DNA of 64,000 bases from Burkholderiales bacterium 67-32. GTDB taxonomy: Bacteria > Pseudomonadota > Gammaproteobacteria > Burkholderiales > Burkholderiaceae_B. Location of the stretch: contig MKUP01000027.1 in assembly GCA_001898625.1 (NCBI GenBank), positions 116,188-180,187 of the forward strand, given 5' to 3'. The translations under genes were made by a program, and so were the position numbers. Shown piece after piece: positions 30,570 to 39,162 of this stretch. Position 1 is the first letter of the stretch. Each line of letters begins with the position of its first letter. Below the pieces are notes generated by a model. That model was given only the letters and a program-made list of their open reading frames with translations, was not told the DNA's origin and made no database searches.

Positions 30570-32270
30570 ATGCAAGACATACGGCACCCGATAGAAGGGG
30601 TCATCTACCATCCGGCCGAGCGCGCCGTGTCCTACCTGGACAGCGGCGCGTGGATGCGGTCCTCGGTCGGCGATGCCCTGCGCGCCACCGCGCGGCGCTT
30701 GCCCGGCAAGGCGGCGTTCATTACGGACGAAGGCAGCCTGAGCTTCCAGGAACTGGACGAACAATCAGAACGGCTGGGGGCGGCGCTGCTGGAGACGGGC
30801 CTTGCGCCCGGCGATCGCGCGATCTTCCAGATGGGTACCACGCTGGAAACCGTGCTGGCGCTGGCGGCCTGCTACAAGGCCGGGATCGTGCCCGTCTGCT
30901 CGCTGCCGCAGCATCGCGAACTGGAGATCGGCCAGTTGATCCGGCAGTCGACGGCGCGCGCCTATTTCGTGCAGGCCGATTTCCATCCCAGCTTCGACCT
31001 CGCGGCCTTTGCACGCAAGATGGCCGAGGGCAGCGACACGCTGCGCCACCTGATCGTCGCCCGCGGGCCGGCGGGCGAGGGCGGCCTGGCCCTGCGCGAC
31101 CTGATCGCCGGCATGCCGCTCGAGGCCGCGCGCCGGCGTCTGGCCGAGGCGCCCCCGGGGCTGGGCGACGTGCTGAGCTTCCAGCTCTCGGGCGGTACGA
31201 CGGGGATGCCCAAGATCATCCCGCGCTTCCACGCCGAATACCTCGGCCATGCGCTGGCCTGCGCGGGCATGTACAAGCTGCGCGAGGACGACCGCTTCAT
31301 GTGGGCGCTGCCGCTGCTGCACAACGCGGCCCAGGTGTACGTGCTGATCCCCGTGTTCGCCATGGGCGTGTCCGCCGTGCTCATGCCCAAGCTGGACCTC
31401 GTCCGCATGCTGGAGCTGATCGAGGAACACCGGGTCACCCGCGCCGTCTCCATCGGCCCCATCGCGCCGCAGCTCATGACCTATCCGGACCTGGCCCGGC
31501 ACGACCTGTCGGCGCTGCGCCTGTTCATCACCATGAGCCGCGCCGACCGCCTGGAGGCGCACCTGGGCGTGCCGTGTTCCAACCTGTTCGGCATCACCGA
31601 GGGACTGCTGCTGGGTTCCCCGCCCGACGCACCGCAGGCCCGGCGTTTTAAGACCCAGGGCTGCTCCGGCTGCCCGCAGGACGAACTGCGCCTGCTGGAG
31701 CCCGATTCGGAAAAGCCGGTGGCGCCCGGACAGATGGGCGAGTTGTGTTTCCGCGGCCCCGCCACGCTGCCGGGCTTCTTCAACGCGCCCGAGGCGAACG
31801 CCCAGGCCTACACCTCGGACGGCTTCTATCGCACCGGCGACATGATGAGCGCCCACGTGGTGGAGGGTGTCACCTGCTATGCCTTCGAAGGCCGCCTGCG
31901 CGACAACATCAACCGCGGTGGCGAGAAGATCGGCTGCGAGGAAGTCGAGGGCCTGGTGGGCTCGCACCCGGCCGTGGCCGAGGCGCGGCTGGTGGCCATG
32001 CCCGATCCCGTCTATGGCGAGAAAGGCTGCATCTACATCGTGCCGCGCCCCGGACAGGCCGCGCCGCAGGTGAAGGAACTGGCGGACTTCCTGGTCGCCC
32101 AGGGCCTGGCCAAGTACAAGTGCCCGGAGCGCGTCGAAGTGATCGATGCCTTCCCGGTGACCAAGGTGGGCAAGCTGGACAAGCCCGCGCTCAAGCGCAT
32201 GATCGCCGAGACGCTGGCGGGCGAAGCCGGCGCTGGTGGGCAGGATCCCAAGCCTGGGAGACCGGCATGA
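30570..32270 (+). CDS. Aryl acid adenylating enzyme (EntE/DhbE-like AMP ligase)
   Basis: The 566-residue member of the ANL superfamily has the phosphate loop FQLSGGTTGMPKIIPRFHAEY (about residues 203-223), the A5 motif NLFGITEGLLLG, GELCFRGP and FYRTGDMMS, and the hinge and A8 loop LRDNINRGGEKIGCEEVE. The C-terminal catalytic lysine is in VTKVGKLDKPALKR. The INRGGEKI signature and the early Cys/Leu-Pro-x-His-Arg segment are those of 2,3-dihydroxybenzoate and salicylate AMP ligases. No siderophore peptide synthetase is nearby. With a thioesterase and a CoA-ester hydroxylase next door, activation of an aromatic acid to its CoA ester for degradation is more likely. GGAGGAGA precedes the start. 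Confidence 0.85.
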   Translation: MQDIRHPIEGVIYHPAERAVSYLDSGAWMRSSVGDALRATARRLPGKAAFITDEGSLSFQELDEQSERLGAALLETGLAPGDRAIFQMGTTLETVLALAACYKAGIVPVCSLPQHRELEIGQLIRQSTARAYFVQADFHPSFDLAAFARKMAEGSDTLRHLIVARGPAGEGGLALRDLIAGMPLEAARRRLAEAPPGLGDVLSFQLSGGTTGMPKIIPRFHAEYLGHALACAGMYKLREDDRFMWALPLLHNAAQVYVLIPVFAMGVSAVLMPKLDLVRMLELIEEHRVTRAVSIGPIAPQLMTYPDLARHDLSALRLFITMSRADRLEAHLGVPCSNLFGITEGLLLGSPPDAPQARRFKTQGCSGCPQDELRLLEPDSEKPVAPGQMGELCFRGPATLPGFFNAPEANAQAYTSDGFYRTGDMMSAHVVEGVTCYAFEGRLRDNINRGGEKIGCEEVEGLVGSHPAVAEARLVAMPDPVYGEKGCIYIVPRPGQAAPQVKELADFLVAQGLAKYKCPERVEVIDAFPVTKVGKLDKPALKRMIAETLAGEAGAGGQDPKPGRPA

Positions 32271-32746
32271 CCAGCACCGAGCATGTGATCTCGACCGCGC
32301 CCTTCGTCGTGCGCCGCCGCGTCAAATGGGGCGACTGCGACCCCGCCGGCGTGGTCTATACGGTGACCTTCGGCGAATACGTCATCTCCGCCGTCGAACT
32401 GTTCTACGGCATGCTGTTCGATGCCACGCCCCAGCGCATCAAGGACGAACTCGGCTTCGGCACGCCCAGCCGCGCGCTGTCCTTCGACTTCCGCGCCTCG
32501 CTGTGGCCGGACGACGAGTTCGACATGCGCGTGACCGTGGAAGCCATCCGTCGGCACACCTACGCGCTCGACATCACCGCCACCACGGCGGCCGGGCAGA
32601 CCGCCTTCATCGCCAAGCTGACCCCTATCTGCGTCGCCCGCGGCGAACGCCGGGCCATCCCCGTGCCCGACGTGCTGCGCGACGCCTTGTCCTCGTACCA
32701 GACCGCCTGCGGCGCCGCCGCGGCGGCAGGGAGCCTCGCATCATGA
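32267..32746 (+). CDS. Hotdog-fold acyl-CoA thioesterase
   Basis: The 159-residue protein has the 4-hydroxybenzoyl-CoA thioesterase signature RRRVKWGDCDPAGVVYTVTFGEYVISAVE, whose Asp is the catalytic residue of this class. FDFRASLWPDDEFDMRVTVEAIRRHTYALDI follows. It overlaps both neighbours as ATGA (start 32267, and the next gene at 32743), so it is tightly coupled with the AMP ligase and the flavoprotein. It probably releases free hydroxylated acid from its CoA ester. Confidence 0.85.
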   Translation: MTSTEHVISTAPFVVRRRVKWGDCDPAGVVYTVTFGEYVISAVELFYGMLFDATPQRIKDELGFGTPSRALSFDFRASLWPDDEFDMRVTVEAIRRHTYALDITATTAAGQTAFIAKLTPICVARGERRAIPVPDVLRDALSSYQTACGAAAAAGSLAS

Positions 32747-33897
32747 AAATCGCCGTCATCGGCGCCGGCCCCGCCGGCCTGTACTTCTCGCTGCTGGCCA
32801 AGAAGCACGACCCGTCGCACCAGATCCAGGTCTACGAACAGAATCCCGCCGGTGCCACCTACGGCTGGGGCGTCGTGTTTTCGGACGTCGGCCTGTCTTT
32901 CCTGCAGGAGGCCGATCCCGAGTTCTTCAAGGCCTTCGTGGCCCACCACGAACGCTGCGACTACATGGAGATCGTCCATCGCGGCACCCACGTCCAGGTC
33001 CATGGCAACCACTTCTCGCGCACCGCCCGCATCGACATGCTTCGCGTGCTGGAAGACGCCTGCCGGCGCGAAGGCGTGAAGATCGAATACAACCGCCGGA
33101 TCGACGACGTGTCCGCGCTGGCGCGCGAGGTCGACCTGGTGGTGGCGGCCGACGGCGGCAACAGCGCCGTGCGCAAGCAATTCGCCGACCACTTCCAGCC
33201 CAGCTTCGAGAAACGCCGCAACAAATTCGCCTGGTACGGCACCCGCCAGCGCTTCCACCCGGTCTCGCTCATCTTTCGCGAGACGCCGCACGGCGTGTTC
33301 ATCGCCCACAGCTACCAGTACAGCCCCGAACTGAGTACCTTCCTGGTCGAGGTTGACCCCGACACCTGGCAGCGCGCCGGCCTGCACGAAGCCAGCGAGG
33401 ACGAGAGCCGCCGCTACTGCGCCGACGTGTTCCGCCCCGAACTGGGCGGCAACGAACTCCTGACCAATCGCTCGCTCTGGTTCGAGGCCAACATCGTCCG
33501 CAACGAACGCTGGACCTGCGGCAACATCGTGCTGCTGGGCGACGCGCTGCGCACCGTGCACTTCTCGCTGGGCTCCGGCACGCGCATGGCCATGCAGGAC
33601 GCCATCGCCCTGCACCAGGGCCTGGTGCGCCACCCCGGCGACCTCCAGGCCGCCTTCGCCGCCTTCGAGACCCAGCGCCGGCCCGCCTCGTCCAGCTTCC
33701 AGAACGCCGCCGCGCGCAGCCTGGACTGGTACGAGAACGTCGCCGACAAGATGCCCCTGGATCCTGTCTCGTTCGCCTACGACTACATGCGGCGCACCGG
33801 CCAGGTCAGCCATGAAGACCTGAAACAGCGCGACCCCCATTTCGCCGCCGCCTGCGAGGCGTTGTCCTGCCACCAACGGGCGCCCGCCACCGCCTGA
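32743..33897 (+). CDS. FAD monooxygenase resembling salicylyl-CoA 5-hydroxylase / anthraniloyl-CoA monooxygenase N-terminal domain
   Basis: The 384-residue flavoprotein has the GxGxxG motif IAVIGAGPAGLYFSLLAKKHDPSHQIQVYEQN. The block TYGWGVVFSDVGLSFL follows, which is characteristic of enzymes hydroxylating aryl-CoA thioesters (salicylyl-CoA 5-hydroxylase, 2-aminobenzoyl-CoA monooxygenase). The second flavin motif is IVLLGDALRTVHFSLGSGTRMAMQDAIAL. Known two-domain relatives are about twice as long; here only the monooxygenase half is present. Its neighbours (ligase, thioesterase) supply and consume a CoA ester. Confidence 0.82.
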   Translation: MKIAVIGAGPAGLYFSLLAKKHDPSHQIQVYEQNPAGATYGWGVVFSDVGLSFLQEADPEFFKAFVAHHERCDYMEIVHRGTHVQVHGNHFSRTARIDMLRVLEDACRREGVKIEYNRRIDDVSALAREVDLVVAADGGNSAVRKQFADHFQPSFEKRRNKFAWYGTRQRFHPVSLIFRETPHGVFIAHSYQYSPELSTFLVEVDPDTWQRAGLHEASEDESRRYCADVFRPELGGNELLTNRSLWFEANIVRNERWTCGNIVLLGDALRTVHFSLGSGTRMAMQDAIALHQGLVRHPGDLQAAFAAFETQRRPASSSFQNAAARSLDWYENVADKMPLDPVSFAYDYMRRTGQVSHEDLKQRDPHFAAACEALSCHQRAPATA

Positions 33898-33933
33898 TAC
33901 CCACACCAACGAAGCAAACCACGAGGAGACATC

Positions 33934-34911
33934 ATGAAAACCATCCTGCGCGGCGCCGCCGCCCTAGCCCTGGCCCTGAGCGCCGGCCATGCCGGTGCCC
34001 AGGCTCCCGCCTATCCCGCCAAGCCCGTGCGGGTCGTTTTGCCCTACTCGGTCGGCAGCGGTCCCGACGCCGTTACCCGCCTGGTCGGCGAAAAACTGTC
34101 CAAGGCCTGGGGCCAGCCCCTTATCGTCGAGAACAAGCCGGGTGCCAACGGCTGGCTCGCCATCGGCGACGTCAAGCGCGCCGCGCCCGACGGCCTGTCC
34201 CTGGTCGTGGTCGACAACACCCACATGACCCTGCACCCGCACCTGTACAAGAAACTGCCGTTCGACCCGGTCGCCGACTTCGAGCCCGCCTCGCCCGTCT
34301 ACACCACCAACTTCTTCATCGTCGTCTCGGCCAAGTCCCCCTGGAACAACGTCGCCGACCTCATCGCCGACGCCAAGGCCAAGGGCGGCAACCAGACCTA
34401 CGGCACCTGGGGTCTGGGCAGCGTCGCCCACATCGGCGCCTCCATGTTCCAGACCCAGACCGGCACCCACATGACCCACGTGCCCTTCAAGGAACTGCCC
34501 CAGCTCTACACCGCCGTCGCCACCGGCGAAGTCGACTGGGCCTTCGGCACCGCCGCCACCGTGGCCCAGCTCTACCAGGCCAAGAAGGTCAAGCTGCTGG
34601 CGCTGGCCGCGCCCAGGCGCCTGGCCCTGTACTCCGGCGTGCCCACCGTTTCGGAGGCCGGCGGCCCGGCCAACTTCGAACTCAAGACCTGGGTCGCCCT
34701 GTTCGCGCCCAAGGGCACTCCGAAGGCCGCCATCGACGCCATCAACAGCGGCGTCGCCAAGGCCGTGGCCGAACCCGACGTGCGCAAACAGTTCGACACC
34801 TTCGGCTTCGAAGCCTGGCCCGCCTCGGCGGCCGACCTGGCCCAGGCCGTCAAGGCCGATACCCAGCGCTTCGAGTCGGTGGTCAAGATGGCTAATATCA
34901 CGCTGGACTGA
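33934..34911 (+). CDS. Tripartite tricarboxylate-family substrate-binding protein (Bug), likely aromatic-acid linked
   Basis: The 325-residue periplasmic binding protein has signal peptide MKTILRGAAALALALSAGHAGAQ, then VRVVLPYSVGSGPDAVTRLVGEKLS, IVENKPGANGWLAIGDVKRAAPDGLSL and a domain-crossing THVPFKELPQLYTAVATGEVDWAF. It sits 36 bases after the flavoprotein gene with GAGGAG upstream. Its place at the end of the catabolic operon suggests it captures the operon's substrate, though no membrane partner is present here. Ligand unknown. Confidence 0.88.
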   Translation: MKTILRGAAALALALSAGHAGAQAPAYPAKPVRVVLPYSVGSGPDAVTRLVGEKLSKAWGQPLIVENKPGANGWLAIGDVKRAAPDGLSLVVVDNTHMTLHPHLYKKLPFDPVADFEPASPVYTTNFFIVVSAKSPWNNVADLIADAKAKGGNQTYGTWGLGSVAHIGASMFQTQTGTHMTHVPFKELPQLYTAVATGEVDWAFGTAATVAQLYQAKKVKLLALAAPRRLALYSGVPTVSEAGGPANFELKTWVALFAPKGTPKAAIDAINSGVAKAVAEPDVRKQFDTFGFEAWPASAADLAQAVKADTQRFESVVKMANITLD

Positions 34912-34959
34912 TCGGGCTGGAGGCGCCATGGCCTGCCGCCCCTGCCGTGGGCGGCGGGC

Positions 34960-36036
34960 TTAGTCTTCGTAGCCGTTCGGGTTTCGGGATTGCCAGCGCC
35001 AGCCGTCCGCGCACATGTCTTCGAGAGTGCGGGTGGCTTTCCAGCCGAGGAGGGCTTCGGCGGTGGAAGGGTCGGCCCAGCATTCGGCGATGTCGCCGGG
35101 GCGGCGGGGCTGGAATTCGTAGGGTATCTTCCGACCGCTGATCGCACTGAAGGTGTTCAGCAGTTCCAGCACGCTGGTGCCGCGGCCCGTACCCAGGTTG
35201 ACCGCGGCAAAGCCCCCGGTCGTTCCTCGGGCGTGCTCAAGCGCCTTGACGTGGCCGACGGCCAGGTCCAGGACATGGATATAGTCGCGCACCCCGGTTC
35301 CGTCCACGGTGGGGTAGTCGTTGCCGAAGATGTTCAGATGGGATCGTTTACCAACGGCGACTTGGGTGATGAACGGAAAAAGATTGTTGGGGATGCCCTG
35401 GGGGGCTTCGCCCAGCATCCCACTGGGATGGGCGCCGATCGGGTTGAAGTATCGCAGGCAGATGGCTCGTCGCGCGGGAAGCGTCGCGCACCAGTCGCGC
35501 AGGACCTGCTCCACCATGGCCTTCGTCTGGCCATACGGATTTATCGGAGCGATCGGATGCATTTCGGTGTACGGCTGTTCGCGCGGAATACCGTAAACCG
35601 TTGCGGATGAACTGAAGACGATGGTGTGGACCTGTGCCTGGTCCATCGCTTGCAGCAGGGTTAGCGTACCGGCGACGTTGGTCTGGTAGTAGTCCAAAGG
35701 CGCGGCGACGGATTCGCCCACCGCTTTCAGGCCGGCAAAGTGCACCACTCCCTGGATGGGGGCTCCGTGTGCCTTGGTCTGGTGGAATACTGTGTCCAGC
35801 AGGGCCGCATCCCTGATGTCTCCTTCGATGACCTCGAGAGCATGACCGGTCAGCGATTCGACACGCTTGAGTGCATGCGCCGAACCGTTCGAAAAATTAT
35901 CAAGAACGATCGGGCGATAGCCGGCTTGGATGAGCTCGATCAGGGTATGGGACCCGATGTAGCCGGCACCGCCGGTGACGAGCAGGGTCGGGCTGGGAGC
36001 GAGCGGCAAGGAGTGACCTCGAAGGCTGGATGACAT
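34960..36036 (-). CDS. galE: UDP-glucose 4-epimerase
   Basis: The short-chain dehydrogenase-type epimerase interconverts UDP-glucose and UDP-galactose (or the N-acetyl forms) for surface polysaccharide. It has about 358 residues: TLLVTGGAGYIGSHTLIELIQAG (NAD-binding), VVHFAGLKAVGES, the catalytic SSSATVYG and YGQTKAMVE (YxxxK), and GTGRGTSVLELLNTF. The start is uncertain between ATG 36036 and 36048; about 17 residues precede the Rossmann fold. It is divergent from manC with 151 bases between, marking the edge of the polysaccharide cluster. Confidence 0.93.
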   Translation of the reverse strand: MSSSLRGHSLPLAPSPTLLVTGGAGYIGSHTLIELIQAGYRPIVLDNFSNGSAHALKRVESLTGHALEVIEGDIRDAALLDTVFHQTKAHGAPIQGVVHFAGLKAVGESVAAPLDYYQTNVAGTLTLLQAMDQAQVHTIVFSSSATVYGIPREQPYTEMHPIAPINPYGQTKAMVEQVLRDWCATLPARRAICLRYFNPIGAHPSGMLGEAPQGIPNNLFPFITQVAVGKRSHLNIFGNDYPTVDGTGVRDYIHVLDLAVGHVKALEHARGTTGGFAAVNLGTGRGTSVLELLNTFSAISGRKIPYEFQPRRPGDIAECWADPSTAEALLGWKATRTLEDMCADGWRWQSRNPNGYED

Positions 36037-36187
36037 GGCGCCAACCATACCGGACGGGCGCGTGGGCATTGTAACGAAAAGCGCGGGTATTCCCGTGGAT
36101 GAGCGAGGTGGCCGGGTTAAACTGCGGCTTCGCCGTTGGCCGGCACCGTGTCGGGCTTTTTTCTTCGTCTTCTAGGACTATTGCCAG

Positions 36188-37603
36188 ATGGGTCTTGTTC
36201 CAATCATCCTCTCCGGAGGCAAGGGTACGCGCCTGTGGCCGGTATCTCGGGAACTGCATCCCAAGCCTTTCATTCGTTTGGCGGACGGCGAAAGTTTTCT
36301 TCAGAAAGCATATCGGCGTGCCATCGGGCTCGACGGCGTCTCCAGGGTCGTCACGGTCACGAACCGGGCGCTGTCGTTCAAGACAATGGACGAATACCGG
36401 GCACTGGGTCAGTCCCAGATCGAATGTGGGATGCTCCTCGAGCCCGAGGGGCGCAATACCGCGCCCGCCTTTGCCGCCGCGGTAGCTGCCGTCTCCCGGC
36501 GTTTCGGACCGCAGGAAGTGTTGCTGTTTCTTACCGCTGATCACCTGATCCAGGATTTTCCTGCGTTCAGGCAAGCCGTGGAGCAAGCGGTGCAATTGGC
36601 GGAAGCGGGCAGGATCGTGACCTTTGGGATTCGCCCCGAGTCTCCAGAGATCGGGTACGGCTACATCGAGGCCTCCGGAACGGATGTCTTGCGATTCGTG
36701 GAAAAACCGTCGCTCGACCGTGCGCAGGAGTTTCTCGCCAGCGGCCGTTATCTGTGGAACTCAGGCATGTTCTGTGTGCGTGCGGACGTGGCCGAGGAAG
36801 AGCTGAAGCAGCATGCTCCCGACGCGTGGCAGGCCGCCGAGCAGAGCCTGGCGGCGGGGCGCGCGCTCGAAGGCCAGCAAGAATGGCAGGTCATGCTGGA
36901 CGAGAAGGCTTTTGCTTTTGCTCCCGATATTTCGGTGGACCATGCGCTCATGGAAAAAACGGGACGGGCCTCGGTCGTGTCCTGCGACATCGGCTGGAGC
37001 GACATCGGCTCCTGGGCCGCGTTCGGCAATTTGTTCCCGAGCGATGGAAAGGGAAACCAGATCGACGGCGACGTCATCGCGGTTGATACCGAGAACTGCT
37101 ATGTGCATAGTGATGCCAGGGTGGTCGGTACGATAGGCCTCAAGGATCTCGTCATCGTCGATACACCCGATGCCCTGCTGGTCGCGCGCAAGGACAAATT
37201 GCAGAATATCAAGAGTGTCGTCGCCCAGCTTAAGGAGCGAGGCGACGATGCCTACCAGGTCCATCGCACCGTCCATCGGCCCTGGGGCTCTTATACGGTT
37301 CTGGAAGAAGCCGAGCGCTTTAAGATCAAGCGCATCGTCGTGCATGCGGGGCAATCGCTCTCGCTGCAGATGCACCATCATCGAAGTGAACACTGGATCG
37401 TCGTGAGTGGTGTTGCGCGCGTCACCAACGGCGAAGACACGTTCCTGGTGAACAGCAACGAATCCACTTATATTCCCGCAGGCCACAAGCATCGGCTGGA
37501 AAATCCGGGCATTATCGATCTCGTGATGATCGAGGTTCAGAGCGGTGAATACCTGGGAGAGGACGATATCGTCCGGTTTGCCGACATCTACGGTCGCAAT
37601 TGA
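36188..37603 (+). CDS. manC: Mannose-1-phosphate guanylyltransferase / mannose-6-phosphate isomerase
   Basis: This bifunctional type II PMI-GMP enzyme makes GDP-mannose. The 471-residue protein has the nucleotidyltransferase signature PIILSGGKGTRLWPVSRELHPKPFIRLADGESFLQKAYRR at the N-terminus and FVEKPSLDRAQEFLASGRYLWNSGMF in the middle. The C-terminal cupin isomerase domain has HRPWGSYTVLEEAERFKIKRI, LSLQMHHHRSEHWIVVSG and IPAGHKHRLENPG, with the zinc histidines. GDP-mannose is the precursor of mannose, D-rhamnose or fucose residues, but no gmd/rmd genes are in view. First gene of a run with the exporter genes. Confidence 0.95.
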   Translation: MGLVPIILSGGKGTRLWPVSRELHPKPFIRLADGESFLQKAYRRAIGLDGVSRVVTVTNRALSFKTMDEYRALGQSQIECGMLLEPEGRNTAPAFAAAVAAVSRRFGPQEVLLFLTADHLIQDFPAFRQAVEQAVQLAEAGRIVTFGIRPESPEIGYGYIEASGTDVLRFVEKPSLDRAQEFLASGRYLWNSGMFCVRADVAEEELKQHAPDAWQAAEQSLAAGRALEGQQEWQVMLDEKAFAFAPDISVDHALMEKTGRASVVSCDIGWSDIGSWAAFGNLFPSDGKGNQIDGDVIAVDTENCYVHSDARVVGTIGLKDLVIVDTPDALLVARKDKLQNIKSVVAQLKERGDDAYQVHRTVHRPWGSYTVLEEAERFKIKRIVVHAGQSLSLQMHHHRSEHWIVVSGVARVTNGEDTFLVNSNESTYIPAGHKHRLENPGIIDLVMIEVQSGEYLGEDDIVRFADIYGRN

Positions 37604-37639
37604 CTACTCGCTTATCTCGAATACTCGTCAAGGTTCCAA

Positions 37640-38428
37640 ATGTTTTTTCATAGCATGCGGCATGAGCTCGTCGAGACAGTCCGCAAGCCCCACCTATGGG
37701 CGCTGCTCGCCTGGTACGACATCAAACAGCGCTATCGGCGCTCGGTGCTTGGCCCGTTCTGGTTCACGATCAGCACTGCGATCCTGATTGGCACGCTGGG
37801 CCTCTTGTGGGCCACGCTTTTCAAGATGAACCTGCACGAATATCTGCCGTATTTCGCGGCAGGCAACGTGATCTGGACTTTCATCGCCATGCAGTTGAAC
37901 GAGGCGACGACAGGCTTCACCCAGTTCGAAAGCCTCATCAAACAGACGCGGCTGCCGTATCCGTCCTATGTGTTGCGGCTACTTTGTCGCAACTTCATCA
38001 TCTTTCTCCACAACTTCATCATCGTTATCGTGGTGGTGACTTTCGTGGGCAATGGCTGGGGGTGGGTATCCCTGCTTGCCATACCCGGTTTCCTCTGCCT
38101 GGCTGCCATCACGCTGAACGTGTCGTTCGCCTTCGCCATCATCTGCACCCGGTATCGCGACATGATTCCCGTCGTGCAGAACCTGGTCACGGTCGCCTAC
38201 TTCCTGACGCCCATCATGTGGCAGTCCAGCACGCTTCCGCCCCAGCATCAATGGGTTGCCGAGCTCAATCCAGTCAGTCATCTGCTCGATGTGGCTCGCA
38301 TGCCGTTGCTGGGGGAGGTCCCCTCCATGGTGAGTTGGATGACGGCCCTGGGACTTTGGTTGGTGTCCGCGGGATGCGCATGCTGGCTGTTTGCGCGTAC
38401 GCGGCATCGTGTCGCTTATTGGATCTAG
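37640..38428 (+). CDS. wzm: ABC-2 type polysaccharide export permease
   Basis: The 262-residue inner-membrane protein has six hydrophobic segments and the TagG/RfbA/KpsM-type signature LLAWYDIKQRYRRSVLGPFWFTISTAILIGTLGLLWATLF at the N-terminus, with FFLTPIMWQ-like YFLTPIMWQSSTLPPQHQWVAELNPVSHLLDVAR near the end. It moves lipid-linked polysaccharide across the inner membrane with the ATPase encoded next. It starts 36 bases after manC, preceded by AAGG. Confidence 0.9.
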   Translation: MFFHSMRHELVETVRKPHLWALLAWYDIKQRYRRSVLGPFWFTISTAILIGTLGLLWATLFKMNLHEYLPYFAAGNVIWTFIAMQLNEATTGFTQFESLIKQTRLPYPSYVLRLLCRNFIIFLHNFIIVIVVVTFVGNGWGWVSLLAIPGFLCLAAITLNVSFAFAIICTRYRDMIPVVQNLVTVAYFLTPIMWQSSTLPPQHQWVAELNPVSHLLDVARMPLLGEVPSMVSWMTALGLWLVSAGCACWLFARTRHRVAYWI

Positions 38429-38429
38429 C

Positions 38430-39140
38430 ATGTCAGCACACATTCGCGCCGAAAATCTGTCGGTCGAATTTCCGATCTACAACGCCTCGCACCGCTCGCT
38501 GAAGAAGGCGATCATCAGTGCAAGCACCGGCGGCAGGATCGCATCCGATGCCGGCCATCGAATCTCCGTTCGCGCTATCGATGGCCTGAACCTCGATATT
38601 CGTCCTGGTGACCGGGTTGGACTGCTCGGACACAACGGAGCCGGCAAGACCACGCTGCTGCGTGTACTTTCGGGGGTCTATCCGCCGTCATCCGGCTCGC
38701 TTTCCGTTCAGGGAAGAGTGGTGGCGCTTACCGATATCGCCCTGGGCATCGACGGCGAATCGACCGGGTTCGAGAATATCGTGCTCCGTGGCGTGATCAT
38801 GGGACTGTCCCCCAAGGAGATCGCCGACAAGATGGATGAGATAGCCGAGTTCAGCGAGCTTGGCGAGTATCTCAACATGCCCGTCCGGACGTATTCCAGC
38901 GGCATGCAACTGCGGTTGGCTTTCTCGGTTTCGACCTGCATGACCGCCGACATCGTGTTGATGGACGAATGGTTGTCCGTGGGCGATGCGCAATTCAATG
39001 CCAAGGCCTCGCAGCGGCTGGAGTCGATCGTGGCGAAATCGTCCATCCTGGTGATCGCGTCGCACGACCGTGGCACCATCGAGCGGTTGTGCAACCGGAC
39101 GATCATGCTGGAACACGGCAAAGTCGTGGAGCAGACCTGA
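38430..39140 (+). CDS. wzt: Polysaccharide export ABC ATP-binding protein (short Wzt type)
   Basis: The 236-residue ATPase has an N-terminal LSVEFPIYNASHRSLKKAI segment typical of polysaccharide/teichoic acid exporters, Walker A LLGHNGAGKTTLLRVLSG, the signature TYSSGMQLRLAFSVS, Walker B ADIVLMDEWLSVGD and a SHDRGTIERLC switch. It lacks the C-terminal carbohydrate-binding domain of E. coli O8/O9a Wzt, so export is probably not gated by a modified non-reducing end. One base separates it from the permease stop. It converges on a glycosyltransferase 22 bases away. Confidence 0.9.
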   Translation: MSAHIRAENLSVEFPIYNASHRSLKKAIISASTGGRIASDAGHRISVRAIDGLNLDIRPGDRVGLLGHNGAGKTTLLRVLSGVYPPSSGSLSVQGRVVALTDIALGIDGESTGFENIVLRGVIMGLSPKEIADKMDEIAEFSELGEYLNMPVRTYSSGMQLRLAFSVSTCMTADIVLMDEWLSVGDAQFNAKASQRLESIVAKSSILVIASHDRGTIERLCNRTIMLEHGKVVEQT

Positions 39141-39162
39141 GCGGGCGGGGTGCCCGCTGTTC

